Positions 1-6,316 are shown, numbered from the stretch's first letter. The stretch is 18,582 nucleotides of DNA from Negativicutes bacterium (GCA_031292015.1 JARLHY010000203.1:1-18582); one strand, 5' to 3'. Notes: generated by a model from the letters alone, not told the origin. Made by a program: numbers and translations.

Positions 1-63
1 CTCGTTGCCAGGACCAAAACCTGTGCAACGGGGTTTTTGTATATTTATCCATCTTTTCCCTGA

Positions 64-282
64 CTATACGGTTTTCTCCGGCTGGCGGGTACCGCGCTCA
101 GGCCAGGGTCTCCAACTGAACGCGCCGCAGAATCTGGGCCGATCACGGCTTCCGTCAGCCTGGATCATACGCATAAAGCCGCCGAAGCTTGTGTGGATTA
201 GTAAATGTCCTGTGCCCTCGTCCGGCTTTGCGTTCTCACCGGCATCGTAGCAAAGGTGTCCGGCGACGTTGCGGAGGATGTT
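64..282 (-). other. Possible C-terminal gene remnant, leftward reading frame
   Basis: Apart from this frame, nothing recognisable is seen in positions 1-282. Read leftward, an open frame runs out of the inverted-repeat element at 283-412 and ends at a TAG at 64-66. The part outside the repeat gives about 72 residues with a protein-like composition (for example GHLCYDAGENAKPDEG and LLIHTSFGGFMRMI) and mostly G/C third positions. No start codon with a ribosome site is seen in the non-repeat part, and the upstream end of the frame is made of repeat sequence. It could be the tail of a gene cut by the repeat, or chance. I do not recognise a family. Confidence 0.2.
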
Positions 283-412
283 AGGCGCCGTTAGGTTAAG
301 ATTGCCGGTAACAACACCGCACGCGCGGGCAGGACGCCCGCGCGACGAGACCCCAGGCATGGACGCCTGTGGGCGAGGGTGCGGCGTTGTCGGCCTTAAT
401 CTTACGGCGCCT
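283..412. repeat. Cloverleaf-like imperfect inverted repeat with two internal hairpins
   Basis: The outer arms 283-322 and 379-412 are reverse complements apart from a few mismatches and small bulges: both begin AGGCGCCGT when read inward and end near CAACRCCGCAC. Between them lie two further hairpins. The first is a perfect 9-bp stem (322-330 with 336-344, CGCGCGGGC) with loop AGGAC. The second is a 7-of-8-bp stem (351-358 with 365-372) with loop ATGGAC. The whole is about 130 bp and would fold as a three-way junction in RNA or a cruciform in DNA. Size and shape suggest a MITE-like or dispersed repeat, or a structured RNA. No transposase is nearby. No second copy is seen in the window. Confidence 0.7.
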
Positions 413-588
413 TCATTTGGAGCTCCGCTCGTCCGGCACTTTTGCGGCAAAAAATGAATGTGATTTTGAAATGAAAACCGACATCATTGAAATAGACTAG
501 AACTTTTTAAATGAAAGGAGGATTAAAAATCACAGTATTGAAACTACGATATATCAGTATATCAATTTCAGATGATAAGGAGAAAGCT

Positions 589-1326
589 ATGGATTGGCTA
601 AACTCGATTAACTGGGCTACTGTATTAGCATCTTTAGGTTTTTCTGTTGGTACGGTTGCTGTTGGATTTTGGTATATCTTAAAAAAAGGGACTGATTTTC
701 ATTTCACCAAAATGCTTGAAACGTATAAGCGCAACCTTCAAGATATTAACGAAAAAACGAAATTCGATTATCAACGTAAATTGATGGATTTTAATTTATA
801 CACGACTAAGAAACATGAGCATTATATAGCATTATATGAAGCTCTAAGAAAAGCCCACGGTACAGTAATGCATTTAGCCAGCCCATTACGCGAAAGAGCA
901 TCTTATGATTGGTTTAATGAAACAGACATTGAAAAACATCTCAACGAACTTTGCCTACCGAAAGGTAAAGCAGAGGAGTTACTCAATAACTGGAAATCAA
1001 ATCAGAAGGAAGCTGAAAAAGAAATACGTAAATGTGTCACACTTAAAGAAGAAATGGACTCGAAAAATACAATAATCAAACTTAGTAATATTTATTGGAA
1101 ATCCCAACTTTATATTTTTCCTGCATTAAATGATGAATTTAAACCATATCTTGATAAAATAAATACTCTTTCAATAAATTGTAAAAGCGAATATCGAGAA
1201 ACCATGAACAAGAAGGATTACTTAGAGTTGTGTAGTGAGAATGGGGTACTGCAAAAAGAGGTAGATGTTATTTTTAGTAATATATTATCTAAAATGAGAG
1301 AAGAACTTTCTGTGGGGGGACAATAA
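589..1326 (+). CDS. Membrane-anchored helical protein of unknown function, AT-rich
   Basis: A 245-aa protein with one membrane segment near the N-terminus (about residues 8-31, hydrophobic then KK) followed by a long charged, helical, probably cytoplasmic domain. A motif-like stretch, KKHEHYIALYEALRKAHG (74-91), resembles the 'Y..LYE.L..A.G' pattern of small membrane proteins of unknown role. The start is ATG 589, with AAGGAG 7 nt upstream. An upstream in-frame ATG at 511 has no ribosome site before it; an AGGAGG at 516-520 lies inside that extension without a well-spaced ATG, GTG or TTG. The gene is far more AT-rich than every neighbour, uses AAA/AAT/ATA-type codons, stands alone and sits next to a repeat, which suggests horizontal transfer. 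A phage-defence or exclusion role is possible, but nothing in the sequence proves it. Confidence 0.75.
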   Translation: MDWLNSINWATVLASLGFSVGTVAVGFWYILKKGTDFHFTKMLETYKRNLQDINEKTKFDYQRKLMDFNLYTTKKHEHYIALYEALRKAHGTVMHLASPLRERASYDWFNETDIEKHLNELCLPKGKAEELLNNWKSNQKEAEKEIRKCVTLKEEMDSKNTIIKLSNIYWKSQLYIFPALNDEFKPYLDKINTLSINCKSEYRETMNKKDYLELCSENGVLQKEVDVIFSNILSKMREELSVGGQ

Positions 1327-1351
1327 TTAAGCGATAGAACATAATTTTCAT

Positions 1352-1380
1352 AACCGGATCTTATTCCGGTTACTTTCATT
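1352..1380 (+). terminator. Probable terminator of the AT-rich gene
   Basis: A perfect 7-bp stem (AACCGGA 1352-1358, TCCGGTT 1365-1371) with a 6-nt loop, followed by the T-rich tract ACTTTCATTTTG. It lies 25 nt after the stop codon at 1326. The tail is not a pure T-run. Confidence 0.5.
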
Positions 1381-1444
1381 TTGTAAACTCTCACCTATAC
1401 CTAAAGTCTTTTTGCTACAGTTTAGAGACGGAAATCCCGCCGGA

Positions 1445-1472
1445 ACCGTGGAAAATTCCGCCGCATATGATA
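1445..1472 (+). promoter_or_regulatory. Possible sigma-K-type promoter of the YmaF-family gene
   Basis: AC at 1445-1446, a 17-nt spacer, then CATATGATA at 1464-1472. This fits the B. subtilis late mother-cell sigma-K pattern (AC, 16-17 nt, CATANNNTA). The -10 end is 31 nt before the start codon. It is a short, degenerate pattern, so the call rests partly on finding a better match upstream of the DUF6143-like gene in the same window. Confidence 0.3.
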
Positions 1473-1503
1473 GTACATATAGACTGATAAGGAGGGCAAT
1501 AGC

Positions 1504-1923
1504 ATGGCTGATGCCGAAGATCGGGCGGCTGAAGAGCAGGACCGTCATTCGGTCCATGTCCATAACTTTCACACTCATACTTACGCCGCCGACAGCCACC
1601 AGCATATGGTGATGGGTGCCACCGGGCCGGCCCGCGGTGAGGCGGGACCGTCCCATATCCACCGGCTGCGGGTGCGTACATCCTTCCATACCGAAGATAC
1701 CACCGGCCACTGGCACTGGTATGACGTGATGACCGGCCCGGCTGTATATACGGCGGGCAGTGAGCATATCCACGTATATAAGGGCCCGACCAGTTTTGAC
1801 GACGGCCACGCTCATGATGTGATGAGCTCAACGTCCCAGGTCGCCGATATCGAGAACGAAGACGGATTTGTACCACCGCTGCCCCCGGTGAACAAACCGA
1901 AGATCAGACCCGCCCGCCGTTGA
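1504..1923 (+). CDS. ymaF: YmaF-family histidine-rich protein
   Basis: A 139-aa soluble protein with no signal peptide. It has 16 histidines, mostly in seven HxH pairs: HVH 18-20, HTH 23-25, HQH 32-34, HIH 51-53, HWH 69-71, HIH 88-90 and HAH 102-104. They are spread over what look like three or four related repeats and match the YmaF family of Bacillus and related spore-formers. The family's function is not known. The spaced HxH pairs suggest binding of a transition metal (inference). The acidic start (ADAEDRAAEEQD) and the proline/basic tail (about 123-139) are probably disordered. The start is fixed by AAGGAGG at 1489-1495, about 8 nt before the ATG. It appears monocistronic, with a sigma-K-like sequence upstream, so a spore-coat or late-sporulation role is plausible. 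Confidence 0.85.
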   Translation: MADAEDRAAEEQDRHSVHVHNFHTHTYAADSHQHMVMGATGPARGEAGPSHIHRLRVRTSFHTEDTTGHWHWYDVMTGPAVYTAGSEHIHVYKGPTSFDDGHAHDVMSSTSQVADIENEDGFVPPLPPVNKPKIRPARR

Positions 1924-1985
1924 CGGCGGCTATTGGTCGGCGGTGCTGTAGCAAAGCGAACGTCCGGTGCATATCATATCCTGTG

Positions 1986-2055
1986 AATAAAAGGGGCTAA
2001 GACGCCTACGCACACCTTATTCCGCGCAGGGAGAAGGGAGTAGGCGCCCTTTATT
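1986..2055 (+). promoter_or_regulatory. Long-range hairpin in the asnB leader
   Basis: GACGCCTAC (2001-2009) can pair with GTAGGCGCC (2040-2048) with one mismatch. The pairing can extend outward, with AATAAAAGGGG on the left against CCCTTTATT on the right and a small bulge. The loop is about 30 nt. The right arm is followed by CTTTATTTCC and then the asnB ribosome site. It could be an attenuator or a weak terminator of the gene before. I looked for T-box signatures (for example a TGGNACC-type sequence) and found none. Confidence 0.35.
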
Positions 2056-2077
2056 TCCTGACAAGGAGAGGAAAAAG

Positions 2078-3922
2078 ATGTGCGGTATTACCGGATGGGT
2101 CGACTGGGAAAAAGATGTGGCCCGTGAACCCGAGGTATTGCAGGCAATGGTCGGAACCCTGGCGGTGCGGGGCCCTGACGATTCGGGGCTGTATTTTTCC
2201 CGCCACGCCGCTATCGGCCACCGCCGCCTCAGCGTGGTGGACCTGGAGGGCGGCAAGCAGCCGATGTTGCGCAGCCGTGGTGACAGTATTTATGTGATTA
2301 CCTACAACGGGGAGTTGTATAATACTCCTGAACTGCGCCGGGAACTGATGGCCCGGGGCTATCTGTTCAGCTCGACGTCGGATACCGAGGTGCTGCTCCA
2401 GTCATATATCGAGTGGGGAACAGACTGTGTCGAGCGGCTGAACGGAATTTTCGCCTTCGCGATCTGGGATGAGGCGGGACAACAACTGTTTCTGGCCCGG
2501 GACCGGTTGGGGGTTAAACCGCTATTTTACGCCGAACGGACCGGCGGGTTCATCTTTGGCTCGGAGTTGAAAGCGGTTTTGGCCCATCCTGCCGTACCGG
2601 CGGAAGTAACAGCCGAAGGGTTGGCGGAAATCTTCATGATCGGCCCGGCCCGCACCCCGGGGAATGGAGTGTTCCGCGGGATTTTTGAACTCAAGCCCGG
2701 CTGGTGCGCCGTGTTCGACCGGGGAGGCCTGACCCGCCGCCAGTACTGGCGCTTGGAAAGCAAGCCCCATGAACAGGATTTTGCCGCCACAGTGGCAATG
2801 GTACGGGAACTGTTCCAGGACGCGGTGACACGGCAACTGGTGTCGGATGTGCCTTTATGCACCCTGCTGTCCGGCGGCCTGGATTCCAGCGCGATCACGG
2901 CGGTGGCAGCCACCGCGTATGCGCGGGAAGGCCGGCGCCTGGACACCTATTCTGTCGAATACGTCGATAATGATAAATATTTTCAGGAACACAGTTTTCA
3001 GCCTAACCGGGATGCTCCCTGGGTAGAAAAGGTTGCCCGCCATTTTGATACTTGCCATCATGAGATATTGCTCGACACCCCCGAACTGGCCGGAGTGCTG
3101 GCCGCGGCCGCCAGGGCCCGCGATCTTCCGGGAATGGCGGATGTGGATACATCACTGTTTTTGTTCAGCCGGGAGATCAAAAAAGGCGCCACGGTAGGCC
3201 TGTCAGGCGAGTGCGCCGATGAGGTTTTCGGCGGGTATCCCTGGTTTTATCGCCGGGATATGATCGATGCCGCCACCTTTCCCTGGTCGCCCAAACCGGA
3301 AATCCGCCTTCCCTGGCTATGTCCCGAATTGAGGGGCAACCCGGTTCTGCAGGAGTATCCCCGCTGGCGGTACGCCGAAGCGTTGGCTGAGGTTTCCCGC
3401 TTGCCGGGAGAGGAGTGCGAGGCGGCCCGGATGCGGGAGATCTTTCATCTGAGTCTATTCCGCTGGATGCCGACGCTGCTGGACCGCAAAGATCGTATGA
3501 GCATGGCTTTCGGACTGGAACTGCGGGTGCCTTACTGCGATCATCGTCTGGTGGAATATGTCTGGAACGTGCCCTGGGAGATGAAAAACTATCAGAACCG
3601 GGAGAAGGGACTGCTGCGCCACGCCCTGCAGGGCATGCTGCCTGACGATGTTCTATGGCGGCGGAAAAGCCCTTACCCCAAGACCCATAACCCGTCGTTC
3701 CTGGCGGCGGTGCAAAAGGACTTTCTCGCGATTTTGGATGACCGGGAATCTCCGTTGCTGCCACTGATCGACAGCGGCAATCTGCGGGCCTTTGCGAGTT
3801 CCGAAGCCGTCAGATCGCCTTTTCCCTGGTTCGGTCAGTTGATGGGGGGGCCGCAGGTGCTGGCTTACCTGATCCAGGTGGACGCCTGGCTGAGGTATCA
3901 TAAGGTTCGAATCGTTCTGTAA
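2078..3922 (+). CDS. asnB: Asparagine synthase (glutamine-hydrolysing)
   Basis: A 614-aa enzyme making asparagine from aspartate, glutamine and ATP in the cytosol. The N-terminal class II glutaminase domain (about 2-210) begins with catalytic Cys2 (MCGITGW) and keeps GHRRLS (47-52) and YNGELYN (76-82). The C-terminal synthetase domain carries the ATP-pyrophosphatase loop SGGLDSS (265-271) and LSGECADEVFGGY (375-387). Length is normal for the AsnB/AsnO group. AAGGAG lies 9 nt before the ATG, and Cys2 requires this start. It stands alone between the YmaF-family gene and a terminator. B. subtilis has a sporulation-linked paralogue, AsnO, of similar length. A CATANNNTA sequence lies upstream near 1971, but no suitably spaced -35 was found, so sporulation control is not supported here. 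Confidence 0.97.
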   Translation: MCGITGWVDWEKDVAREPEVLQAMVGTLAVRGPDDSGLYFSRHAAIGHRRLSVVDLEGGKQPMLRSRGDSIYVITYNGELYNTPELRRELMARGYLFSSTSDTEVLLQSYIEWGTDCVERLNGIFAFAIWDEAGQQLFLARDRLGVKPLFYAERTGGFIFGSELKAVLAHPAVPAEVTAEGLAEIFMIGPARTPGNGVFRGIFELKPGWCAVFDRGGLTRRQYWRLESKPHEQDFAATVAMVRELFQDAVTRQLVSDVPLCTLLSGGLDSSAITAVAATAYAREGRRLDTYSVEYVDNDKYFQEHSFQPNRDAPWVEKVARHFDTCHHEILLDTPELAGVLAAAARARDLPGMADVDTSLFLFSREIKKGATVGLSGECADEVFGGYPWFYRRDMIDAATFPWSPKPEIRLPWLCPELRGNPVLQEYPRWRYAEALAEVSRLPGEECEAARMREIFHLSLFRWMPTLLDRKDRMSMAFGLELRVPYCDHRLVEYVWNVPWEMKNYQNREKGLLRHALQGMLPDDVLWRRKSPYPKTHNPSFLAAVQKDFLAILDDRESPLLPLIDSGNLRAFASSEAVRSPFPWFGQLMGGPQVLAYLIQVDAWLRYHKVRIVL

Positions 3923-3928
3923 GTGAGG

Positions 3929-3949
3929 CCGGCTCAGGAAATGAGCCGG
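3929..3949 (+). terminator. Hairpin after asnB, first of two identical copies
   Basis: Perfect 8-bp stem CCGGCTCA / TGAGCCGG with loop GGAAA, 7 nt after the asnB stop. It is identical to the hairpin at 4099-4119, but here it is followed by TCAGCTTG, not a T-run. It may be a former terminator separated from its T-tract by the element that follows. Confidence 0.4.
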
Positions 3950-3974
3950 TCAGCTTGTTGAGAAACCTATTCTT

Positions 3975-4097
3975 CAGGCCGTTCAGAAGCCCCCAGATGC
4001 ACGACGGCCCCACGAACTCAGCAGCGACGCGTACTGAAATACGCTAGCAAGGGGTTTGTGGGGCCAACAAAGCAGATGGGGGTTTATCAACGGCCTG
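3975..4097. repeat. 123-bp palindromic MITE-like element
   Basis: Terminal arms CAGGCCGTTCAGAAGCCCCC (3975-3994, continuing to 4000) and, reading inward from 4097, CAGGCCGTTGATAAACCCCC are near-identical. Nested inside are GGCCCCACGAAC paired with GTTTGTGGGGCC and a small 5-bp hairpin, GCGTA/TACGC. The element is thus almost entirely self-complementary and has no ORF. It lies between two copies of a 24-nt sequence (3927-3950 and 4097-4120). A stray GTTGAGAAACC at 3958-3968 resembles the element's own end, as if a fragment of another copy. The shape resembles small non-autonomous repeats found after genes in several bacterial groups. I cannot name the family. Confidence 0.65.
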
Positions 4098-4098
4098 G

Positions 4099-4125
4099 CC
4101 GGCTCAGGAAATGAGCCGGTTTTTC
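4099..4125 (+). terminator. Terminator hairpin, second copy, with T-tract
   Basis: The same 8-bp stem and GGAAA loop as at 3929-3949, here followed by TTTTTCAT. It has the full form of an intrinsic terminator and probably ends asnB transcription after reading through the palindromic element. Confidence 0.75.
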
Positions 4126-4164
4126 ATATTCTGGTTCCAAAAGCAGGAAATGGAGGCGAACTGG

Positions 4165-4260
4165 ATGAATTCTAAAAGATATGTGCCAGGGCGGCAAGTT
4201 AACGCCGCGTCTGTAACAACAAAAGATTGCTGCTTCCGCCGGCGCAGTGATCGCTTATAG
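4165..4260 (+). CDS. Possible 31-aa leader or small protein
   Basis: ATG 4165 to TAG 4258-4260 with GGAGG at 4152-4156, 8 nt upstream, which is a better ribosome site than many real genes here have. The product starts MNSKRYVPGRQVN, contains Cys-Cys, and ends basic (FRRRSDRL). It lies directly after the terminator at 4099-4125 and ends 17 nt before the D-glutamate cyclase start, so it would be the first ORF of that transcript. It may be a leader peptide, a small protein or chance. No family is recognised. Confidence 0.35.
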   Translation: MNSKRYVPGRQVNAASVTTKDCCFRRRSDRL

Positions 4261-4277
4261 CGAAAGAAGGTGTACAT

Positions 4278-5303
4278 ATGAATGAAACTAAATTAGCCAG
4301 GATTGCCGAAACCCTTGATCAGCTGATCAGGCTGGATATTCCCGCCCGGGGCATCATCGGCACTTTGTACGACGCTGCCCGCCTCAAGGCCGGCGAGCCG
4401 CTCACCCTGGCTGCGGTGAAGCTGCTGCAGAAGGCCATCAAACCGGGGGATAAAGTCGTCATTGCTACAGGCTGGGTCGATCAGCCGGTGGTGGAGCCCG
4501 GCTGCGGTGAGACGGACGGGCCGCCGGGGGCGCTGGCCCTGGCCCGGGCTCTCCGGCTGACCCTGAAAGCTGCGCCGATAATCGTGACTGACGAGTGTCT
4601 GGTGGAAGGGGTTAAACAGGTGGCCCGCGCCGCCGGTTTCCAGTGCGTTCAGCCGGAAGATCTCATCCATTCTATTGAAAGAAACAAACTTCTGACTATT
4701 TCGGTTCTGCCGTTTCCTGTCGAATGGAACCAGGCCCGGCAACAGGCAGTCAAGCTGCTGGATACCCTGAAGCCGGCTGCCTGCATCGCCATTGAGCGCG
4801 GCGGCGTGAATGCCGATGGGATCATTCACAACATGCTGGGCCATGACACCGGCGACAGCCAGGCGAAGGTCGACTATATCTTCCAACTGGCGGGAGAACG
4901 GGGCATCGCCACCGTCGGCATTGGTGACGGCGGCAATGAAATCGGGATGGCGAATATCGCCGACACGGTGAAGCTCCACGTGCCTTATGGCAGCAAGTGC
5001 CAGTGCCCCTGCGGCAACGGGCTGGCATTGTCCACCCGGGTGGATGTACTTGTCACAGCGACAATTTCCAACTGGGCCGGCTACGCCCTGGCGGCGCTGC
5101 TGGGAATCGCCACCGGAGTTGAGACGGCTATCTGCAGTGCGGCCCAGGAAAACAGGATGCTGGAGGCTATGGCCAGCGCCGGCTTTCATGATGCGATCTT
5201 CGGCGGGGTGTATCCCAGCGCCGACGGCTGCGAGTCTGCCGTCCATCAGGCTATGGTGACACTACTCCGGGAAGCGGTGCTTCAGGGAGAAAAACGCTAT
5301 TAA
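4278..5303 (+). CDS. D-glutamate cyclase domain protein (DUF4392)
   Basis: A 341-aa cytosolic protein matching the DUF4392 domain, the catalytic part of mammalian DGLUCY, which converts D-glutamate to 5-oxo-D-proline. Conserved-looking blocks are GETDGPPG (77-84), AIERGGVNADG (171-181), GIGDGGNEIGMAN (214-226) and a Cys cluster CQCPCGNG (241-248) that could bind a metal. AAGAAGG lies about 8 nt before the ATG. The UPF0317/DUF1445 gene follows 23 nt later, so the two are almost certainly one operon. That pairing mirrors the two halves of DGLUCY and supports the assignment. Substrate specificity in bacteria is less certain, and D-amino-acid salvage or cell-wall D-glutamate control are possible roles. 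Confidence 0.85.
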   Translation: MNETKLARIAETLDQLIRLDIPARGIIGTLYDAARLKAGEPLTLAAVKLLQKAIKPGDKVVIATGWVDQPVVEPGCGETDGPPGALALARALRLTLKAAPIIVTDECLVEGVKQVARAAGFQCVQPEDLIHSIERNKLLTISVLPFPVEWNQARQQAVKLLDTLKPAACIAIERGGVNADGIIHNMLGHDTGDSQAKVDYIFQLAGERGIATVGIGDGGNEIGMANIADTVKLHVPYGSKCQCPCGNGLALSTRVDVLVTATISNWAGYALAALLGIATGVETAICSAAQENRMLEAMASAGFHDAIFGGVYPSADGCESAVHQAMVTLLREAVLQGEKRY

Positions 5304-5326
5304 AACAGGAATAGGCGGCGATTGAC

Positions 5327-6118
5327 ATGAACGATCTGGCTCACGTGGCTCCTAAAATAATCCGCGAGAGAATCCGCCGGGGCGAACTGGTGCGGCCCAC
5401 TGCAGGTATGGCCGAAGGGTATGTGCAGGCCAACCTTGCTATCGTGCCCAAGGCTCTGGCTTATGATTTTCTGCTGTTTGCCCAACGCAATCCCAAGCCT
5501 TGCCCGGTGCTGGACGTAACCGACGTTGGCGGCGGCGAGCCCAGGCTTATCGCTCCGGGCGCCGATCTGAGGTACGACATTCCCCAGTACCGTATCTACA
5601 AGGCCGGCAAGTTGGTGGACGAAGTCCCCAATCTCGAAAAATACTGGCGGGAAGACCTGGTGTCTTTCCTGCTGGGCTGCAGTTTCACTTTCGAGGCGGC
5701 GCTGCTCAAAGGCGATGTGCCGGTACGACACATCGAGGAAAACTGCAATGTGCCGATGTACATAACCAACATCGCCTGCAAGCCGGCCGGCGAGTTCCAC
5801 GGCAACATGGTTGTAAGCATGCGGCCGGTTCCCCAGGCAAAGGTGGTGCGGGCGGTGCAGATCACCTCGCGGTTCCCGGCGGTGCACGGCGCGCCGATCC
5901 ATATCGGCGATCCCGCGGCCATCGGCATCCGCAACATCGATAACCCCGATTTCGGCGACCGGGTGACCATCCGGCCCGGTGAGGTTCCTGTCTTCTGGGC
6001 CTGCGGCGTCACGCCCCAGGCAGTGGCTATGACCACCAAGCCGGAAATCATGATCACCCACTCCCCCGGGCATATGTTTATCAGTGATATCCGGGATGAG
6101 GAACTGGCGATTTTGTGA
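5327..6118 (+). CDS. UPF0317/DUF1445 putative hydro-lyase (YcsI-like)
   Basis: A 263-aa cytosolic protein of the DUF1445 family, about the usual length. Visible conserved blocks are RPTAGMA (23-29), GYVQANLAIVPK (31-42), DVTDVG (63-68), FLLGCSFTFE (114-123), the PGEVPVFWACGVTPQ region (217-231) and ITHSPGHMFISD (243-254). The last block is near the C-terminus and carries a histidine pair. The family is annotated as putative hydro-lyase. B. subtilis YcsI belongs to it and is encoded with the 5-oxoprolinase subunits, and the N-terminal half of mammalian DGLUCY is the same family. The ribosome site is weak (AGGCGG), and translation may be helped by the gene 23 nt upstream. It may dehydrate, hydrate or chaperone the partner's substrate; the true reaction is unknown. 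Confidence 0.85.
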   Translation: MNDLAHVAPKIIRERIRRGELVRPTAGMAEGYVQANLAIVPKALAYDFLLFAQRNPKPCPVLDVTDVGGGEPRLIAPGADLRYDIPQYRIYKAGKLVDEVPNLEKYWREDLVSFLLGCSFTFEAALLKGDVPVRHIEENCNVPMYITNIACKPAGEFHGNMVVSMRPVPQAKVVRAVQITSRFPAVHGAPIHIGDPAAIGIRNIDNPDFGDRVTIRPGEVPVFWACGVTPQAVAMTTKPEIMITHSPGHMFISDIRDEELAIL

Positions 6119-6165
6119 GTGAATAGGCTGCCGAAAAGGCTTGGCAGCTTCAAGTTTTGCCAAAA

Positions 6166-6198
6166 GGACGCAAAACGTTGTTTTGCGTCCCTCTCTTT
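6166..6198 (+). terminator. Strong hairpin after the DUF1445 gene
   Basis: Perfect 11-bp stem GGACGCAAAAC (6166-6176) / GTTTTGCGTCC (6180-6190) with loop GTT, then CTCTCTTTG. The downstream tract is pyrimidine-rich, not a pure T-run, so termination may be partial. Just upstream, GCTGCC (6127-6132) can pair with GGCAGC (6143-6148), or TTGGCA (6141-6146) with TGCCAA (6158-6163). These two pairings exclude one another. Confidence 0.5.
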
Positions 6199-6214
6199 GC
6201 CCCTTGGCCCGCCG

Positions 6215-6240
6215 CCTGACAGGAAATAATCGGTGTCAGG
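6215..6240 (+). promoter_or_regulatory. Hairpin ahead of a strong ribosome site
   Basis: Perfect 7-bp stem CCTGACA (6215-6221) / TGTCAGG (6234-6240) with a 12-nt loop. Its 3' arm overlaps the first bases of AGGAGG at 6238-6243, so folding would partly hide that ribosome site. This is a possible control element for the small ORF and CoA-transferase that follow. Confidence 0.3.
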
Positions 6241-6247
6241 AGGATTT

Positions 6248-6316
6248 TTGCCAGAGGCTGCGAACAATATTAATACTTTGTGGGCACTCACATTAAACAG
6301 TGATGGAGGATATTGA
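6248..6316 (+). CDS. Possible 22-aa leader peptide coupled to the CoA-transferase gene
   Basis: TTG 6248 to TGA 6314-6316, immediately abutting the CoA-transferase ATG (TGAATG). The product would be (M)PEAANNINTLWALTLNSD plus GGY. AGGAGG lies 4 nt before the TTG, which is strong but closely spaced. The ribosome site of the next gene (GGAGG at about 6304-6308) lies inside it. The arrangement would allow translational coupling, but the ORF is short and uses a TTG start. Confidence 0.22.
   Translation: MPEAANNINTLWALTLNSDGGY

Noticed and set aside
283..412. Integron attC site (GTTAGGC at 280-286 resembles the R core)
   Set aside because: No matching inverse core at the expected far end, no integrase, and the outer arms do not have the attC layout.
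511..588. N-terminal extension of the AT-rich protein from ATG 511
   Set aside because: No ribosome site precedes ATG 511, and the membrane segment and a good AAGGAG support ATG 589.
1941..2077. T-box riboswitch before asnB
   Set aside because: No specifier-stem features and no TGGNACC-type sequence could be found.
2954..2960. TGTCGAA inside asnB as a Spo0A site (also in the DUF4392 and DUF6143-like genes)
   Set aside because: The copies lie within coding sequence with no promoter context and are most likely chance occurrences.
4293..5246. 317-aa open frame on the minus strand
   Set aside because: It is antisense to the D-glutamate cyclase gene, has no ribosome site, and its composition (Gly/Ala/His/Arg/Gln) is that of a GC-rich shadow frame.
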